Of a DNA stretch of 62,219 nucleotides, positions 61,054 to 62,219 are shown piece after piece; the first letter of the stretch is position 1; each line of letters starts with the position of its first letter. A program made the translations under genes and the position numbers. The DNA comes from Capnocytophaga sp. (lineage in GTDB: Bacteria > Bacteroidota > Bacteroidia > Flavobacteriales > Flavobacteriaceae), in contig NZ_JAUNKD010000001.1 in the NCBI RefSeq assembly GCF_030532915.1, positions 1 through 62,219 of the forward strand, given 5' to 3'. The notes beneath the pieces were generated by a model. It was given only the letters and a program-made list of their open reading frames with translations. It made no database searches and had not been told where the DNA came from.

Positions 61054-61548
61054 CTACTCGGAAGACTGATTTTCATCTTTCGGCTCGGAATTTTTGCGAT
61101 TTTTTGTGAAAAACTGCTTCAATTCTTTGTTTTTTTGCTCAAAACCAACGGCATTTGACCCCGCACGAAAGCCCGTATAGGCATAATCGTTCAAAGCGTC
61201 TTGGTAATTGTCGTAATCGTGAAGCGTTTTGGCGTTTTTCAGCCGAAATACCAGTCCTTCGAGGCGGTTAATCATCAGCTCGTAAACCGAACGGCTTTTA
61301 AAATCACGGAAAAATTCGTCCCAATCCACATCGATGCTTCGCAATTGGGGTTGCGAAAGGGCAAAATCATTTACTTTGTTGATAAATAGCTTATTTTGCT
61401 CATTTACACGTCCGTACCGATTGCGGTCGTCCGAGGTTAAGTTCACTTTCAGCACCTCTAAGGCTTGTTCCAGCTGGGCGAGTGCTGCATTGGCGGCTGT
61501 GATTTGCTCATCGGTCAAATGCACGTTGTTTAAATTGCTAATTCCCAT
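61054..61548 (-). CDS. Helical protein of unknown family (164 aa)
   Basis: No recognised domain. Residues about 15-50 form an amphipathic helix rich in alanine and leucine (ITAANAALAQLEQALEVL), followed by polar helices and an acidic/lysine-rich C-terminal tail (KNRKNSEPKDENQSSE). No signal peptide, so cytoplasmic. It is preceded by a roughly 250-base leader that starts with a pentanucleotide repeat tract, resembling the arrangement before the 218-aa gene. Expression may therefore be controlled in the leader. Confidence 0.7.
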   Translation of the reverse strand: MGISNLNNVHLTDEQITAANAALAQLEQALEVLKVNLTSDDRNRYGRVNEQNKLFINKVNDFALSQPQLRSIDVDWDEFFRDFKSRSVYELMINRLEGLVFRLKNAKTLHDYDNYQDALNDYAYTGFRAGSNAVGFEQKNKELKQFFTKNRKNSEPKDENQSSE

Positions 61549-61820
61549 AGTATTACTAATTTATTAATTGATTTTTAGCCGAATTTTAAAACACGACAAA
61601 GCCGATTACGAGCAGAATGCCCATAATCGGCTTGGTATGCCACGCTTTGCGTAGCAAAATTGTATTTCGTTGTAAAAAAATTAGTTACAAAAAGTTGTAT
61701 ATGTGCAGAAAAAGTATATACACAAGCGGAAATACTTTTAATTAAAGCATAAGAAAGGCGTTGCGTTGCGTTGCGTTGCGTTGCGTTGCGTTGCAACTGC
61801 AATTTGCAATGCAAATATAC
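61549..61820 (-). other. Long leader of the 164-aa gene with hairpin
   Basis: A promoter (61812-61842) would make a transcript starting near 61804, giving an untranslated leader of about 255 bases. It contains the GCGTT repeat tract (61758-61792) and a 10-bp hairpin (AAGCCGATTA 61599-61608 with TAATCGGCTT 61624-61633) that could act as an attenuator. Alternatively the hairpin is a terminator for a gene outside the transcript. Confidence 0.45.
61758..61792. repeat. Pentanucleotide tract (GCGTT)7
   Basis: Seven perfect tandem copies of GCGTT (61758-61792) followed by GC. Simple repeats of this length are prone to slippage. On the minus strand they lie 12-46 bases downstream of the predicted transcription start of the 164-aa gene. 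Confidence 0.95.
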
Positions 61821-61842
61821 AGAAATTCAACGAATTATGCAA
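61812..61842 (-). promoter_or_regulatory. Promoter upstream of the pentanucleotide tract
   Basis: Minus strand TTG (61842-61840), 20-base spacer, TATATTTG (61819-61812). Confidence 0.6.
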
Positions 61843-62219
61843 GTATTTTGTAATAAAATCCATACCGTTTAGCGTAGTTTATATGTGATTTTAGTTGCAA
61901 ATATATACTAATTTTTCTATATATAGAACGGTGTAAATGTTAAATTTTGTAGGTCAATATTTTAAAAATCACATAGGTACACAAAAGACAAATCGTTCAT
62001 TCTAAAATAACAAATTGATTCATAGCAATTTATATTAAAAAGATTTTTTTCCAAGTGGTAATGGTTTTGTTGATTGAAAACAATCCGAACAAAAGCACAC
62101 GAAAAAGCAAGACACCTCTGTCTTGGATAAATTTAAAGCGTAAGGGCGTTTCTTTTATAAACTCCCAACGGAAAAGATTTTTACCCACGACAATTTCAAG
62201 CATTTCGTTCGCTTACTGT
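61843..62219. other. Terminal intergenic region
   Basis: AT-rich and largely empty. A minus-strand ORF of 57 codons (62030-62203, described separately) is the only candidate; nothing else is visible. Confidence 0.4.
62030..62203 (-). CDS. Small hypothetical basic-hydrophobic protein (57 aa), low confidence
   Basis: Reads MLEIVVGKNLFRWEFIKETP from the ATG at 62203, with a hydrophobic stretch (VLLFRVLLFGLFSI, about 31-44) and a basic end, to TAA at 62030-62032. A stop lies just upstream in frame. No family recognised, and composition alone does not prove it is coding; it may be a remnant of a longer membrane-associated gene. Confidence 0.25.
   Translation of the reverse strand: MLEIVVGKNLFRWEFIKETPLRFKFIQDRGVLLFRVLLFGLFSINKTITTWKKIFLI

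Noticed and set aside
60846..61076. 76-codon minus-strand ORF over the 84-bp repeat
   Set aside because: Only one of the two repeat copies is open in this frame, so coding is not conserved; it also overlaps the end of the 164-aa gene.
61575..61814. 79-codon minus-strand ORF through the GCGTT tract
   Set aside because: Its start precedes the predicted transcription start, the repeated NATQR comes only from the pentanucleotide tract, and it has no other protein-like feature.

Overview
The window reads as chromosomal DNA of a low-GC member of the Bacteroidota, family Flavobacteriaceae. The supporting signs are SprA (type IX secretion/gliding), promoters of the form TTG-N18-20-TAnnTTTG instead of a sigma70 -35/-10 pair, DUF5606 next to def, and a flavobacterial division cluster with an FtsL-like protein and a PASTA-bearing FtsI. 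The mix of GH97, GH2, sulfatase, capsule-type genes and BspA-like lipoproteins would suit a host-associated genus such as Capnocytophaga, but that genus call is inference. I saw no rRNA, tRNA, transposase, integrase or CRISPR array.

Left arm (1-16.9 kb, all minus strand): a murE gene cut by the window edge, an AlkC/AlkD-like DNA repair protein, a lipoprotein, sprA, a 475-aa orphan wedged between sprA and ruvA, ruvA, DUF5606-def, a TolC/membrane-fusion pair with no transporter subunit beside it, and rpmF-DUF177.

Middle (17.3-38.0 kb, mostly plus strand): the dcw division and cell-wall cluster mraZ-rsmH-ftsL-ftsI, then murD-ftsW-murG-murC-ftsQ-ftsA-ftsZ, then bactofilin-atpZ-DUF6168. The cluster is broken. 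murE sits about 16.5 kb before mraZ on the other strand, and mraY is not in its usual place. The murE/mraY slot after ftsI holds a lipoprotein sulfatase and a roughly 4-kb accessory island. The island contains an SMI1/KNR4-HEAT protein, a small two-gene unit resembling a secreted peptide plus a two-helix immunity protein, a DUF4279 protein and a DUF1629/Imm11-like protein. A YwqK-like secreted protein separates murG from murC.

Right arm (38.2-62.2 kb, minus strand): a GH97 glucosidase; a surface-polysaccharide operon (flippase, FAD oxidoreductase/mutase, glycosyltransferases, EpsG-like polymerase, WecB epimerase) interrupted by a DUF234-type ATPase between imperfect 26-bp direct repeats; a 218-aa helical protein; a GH2 beta-galactosidase with an F5/8C domain; a UDG-fold-like protein; and two tandem collagen-like/leucine-rich-repeat lipoproteins, one of which is frameshifted.

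The non-coding DNA is rich in repeats: 21-bp tandem arrays with related consensus at two loci, a family of near-perfect palindromes, a 181-bp long inverted repeat, an 84-bp direct repeat and a GCGTT pentanucleotide tract just downstream of a good promoter. The strongest leads are the peptide/immunity-like pair in the dcw island, the two related 21-bp repeat arrays and the repeat-flanked ATPase in the capsule operon.
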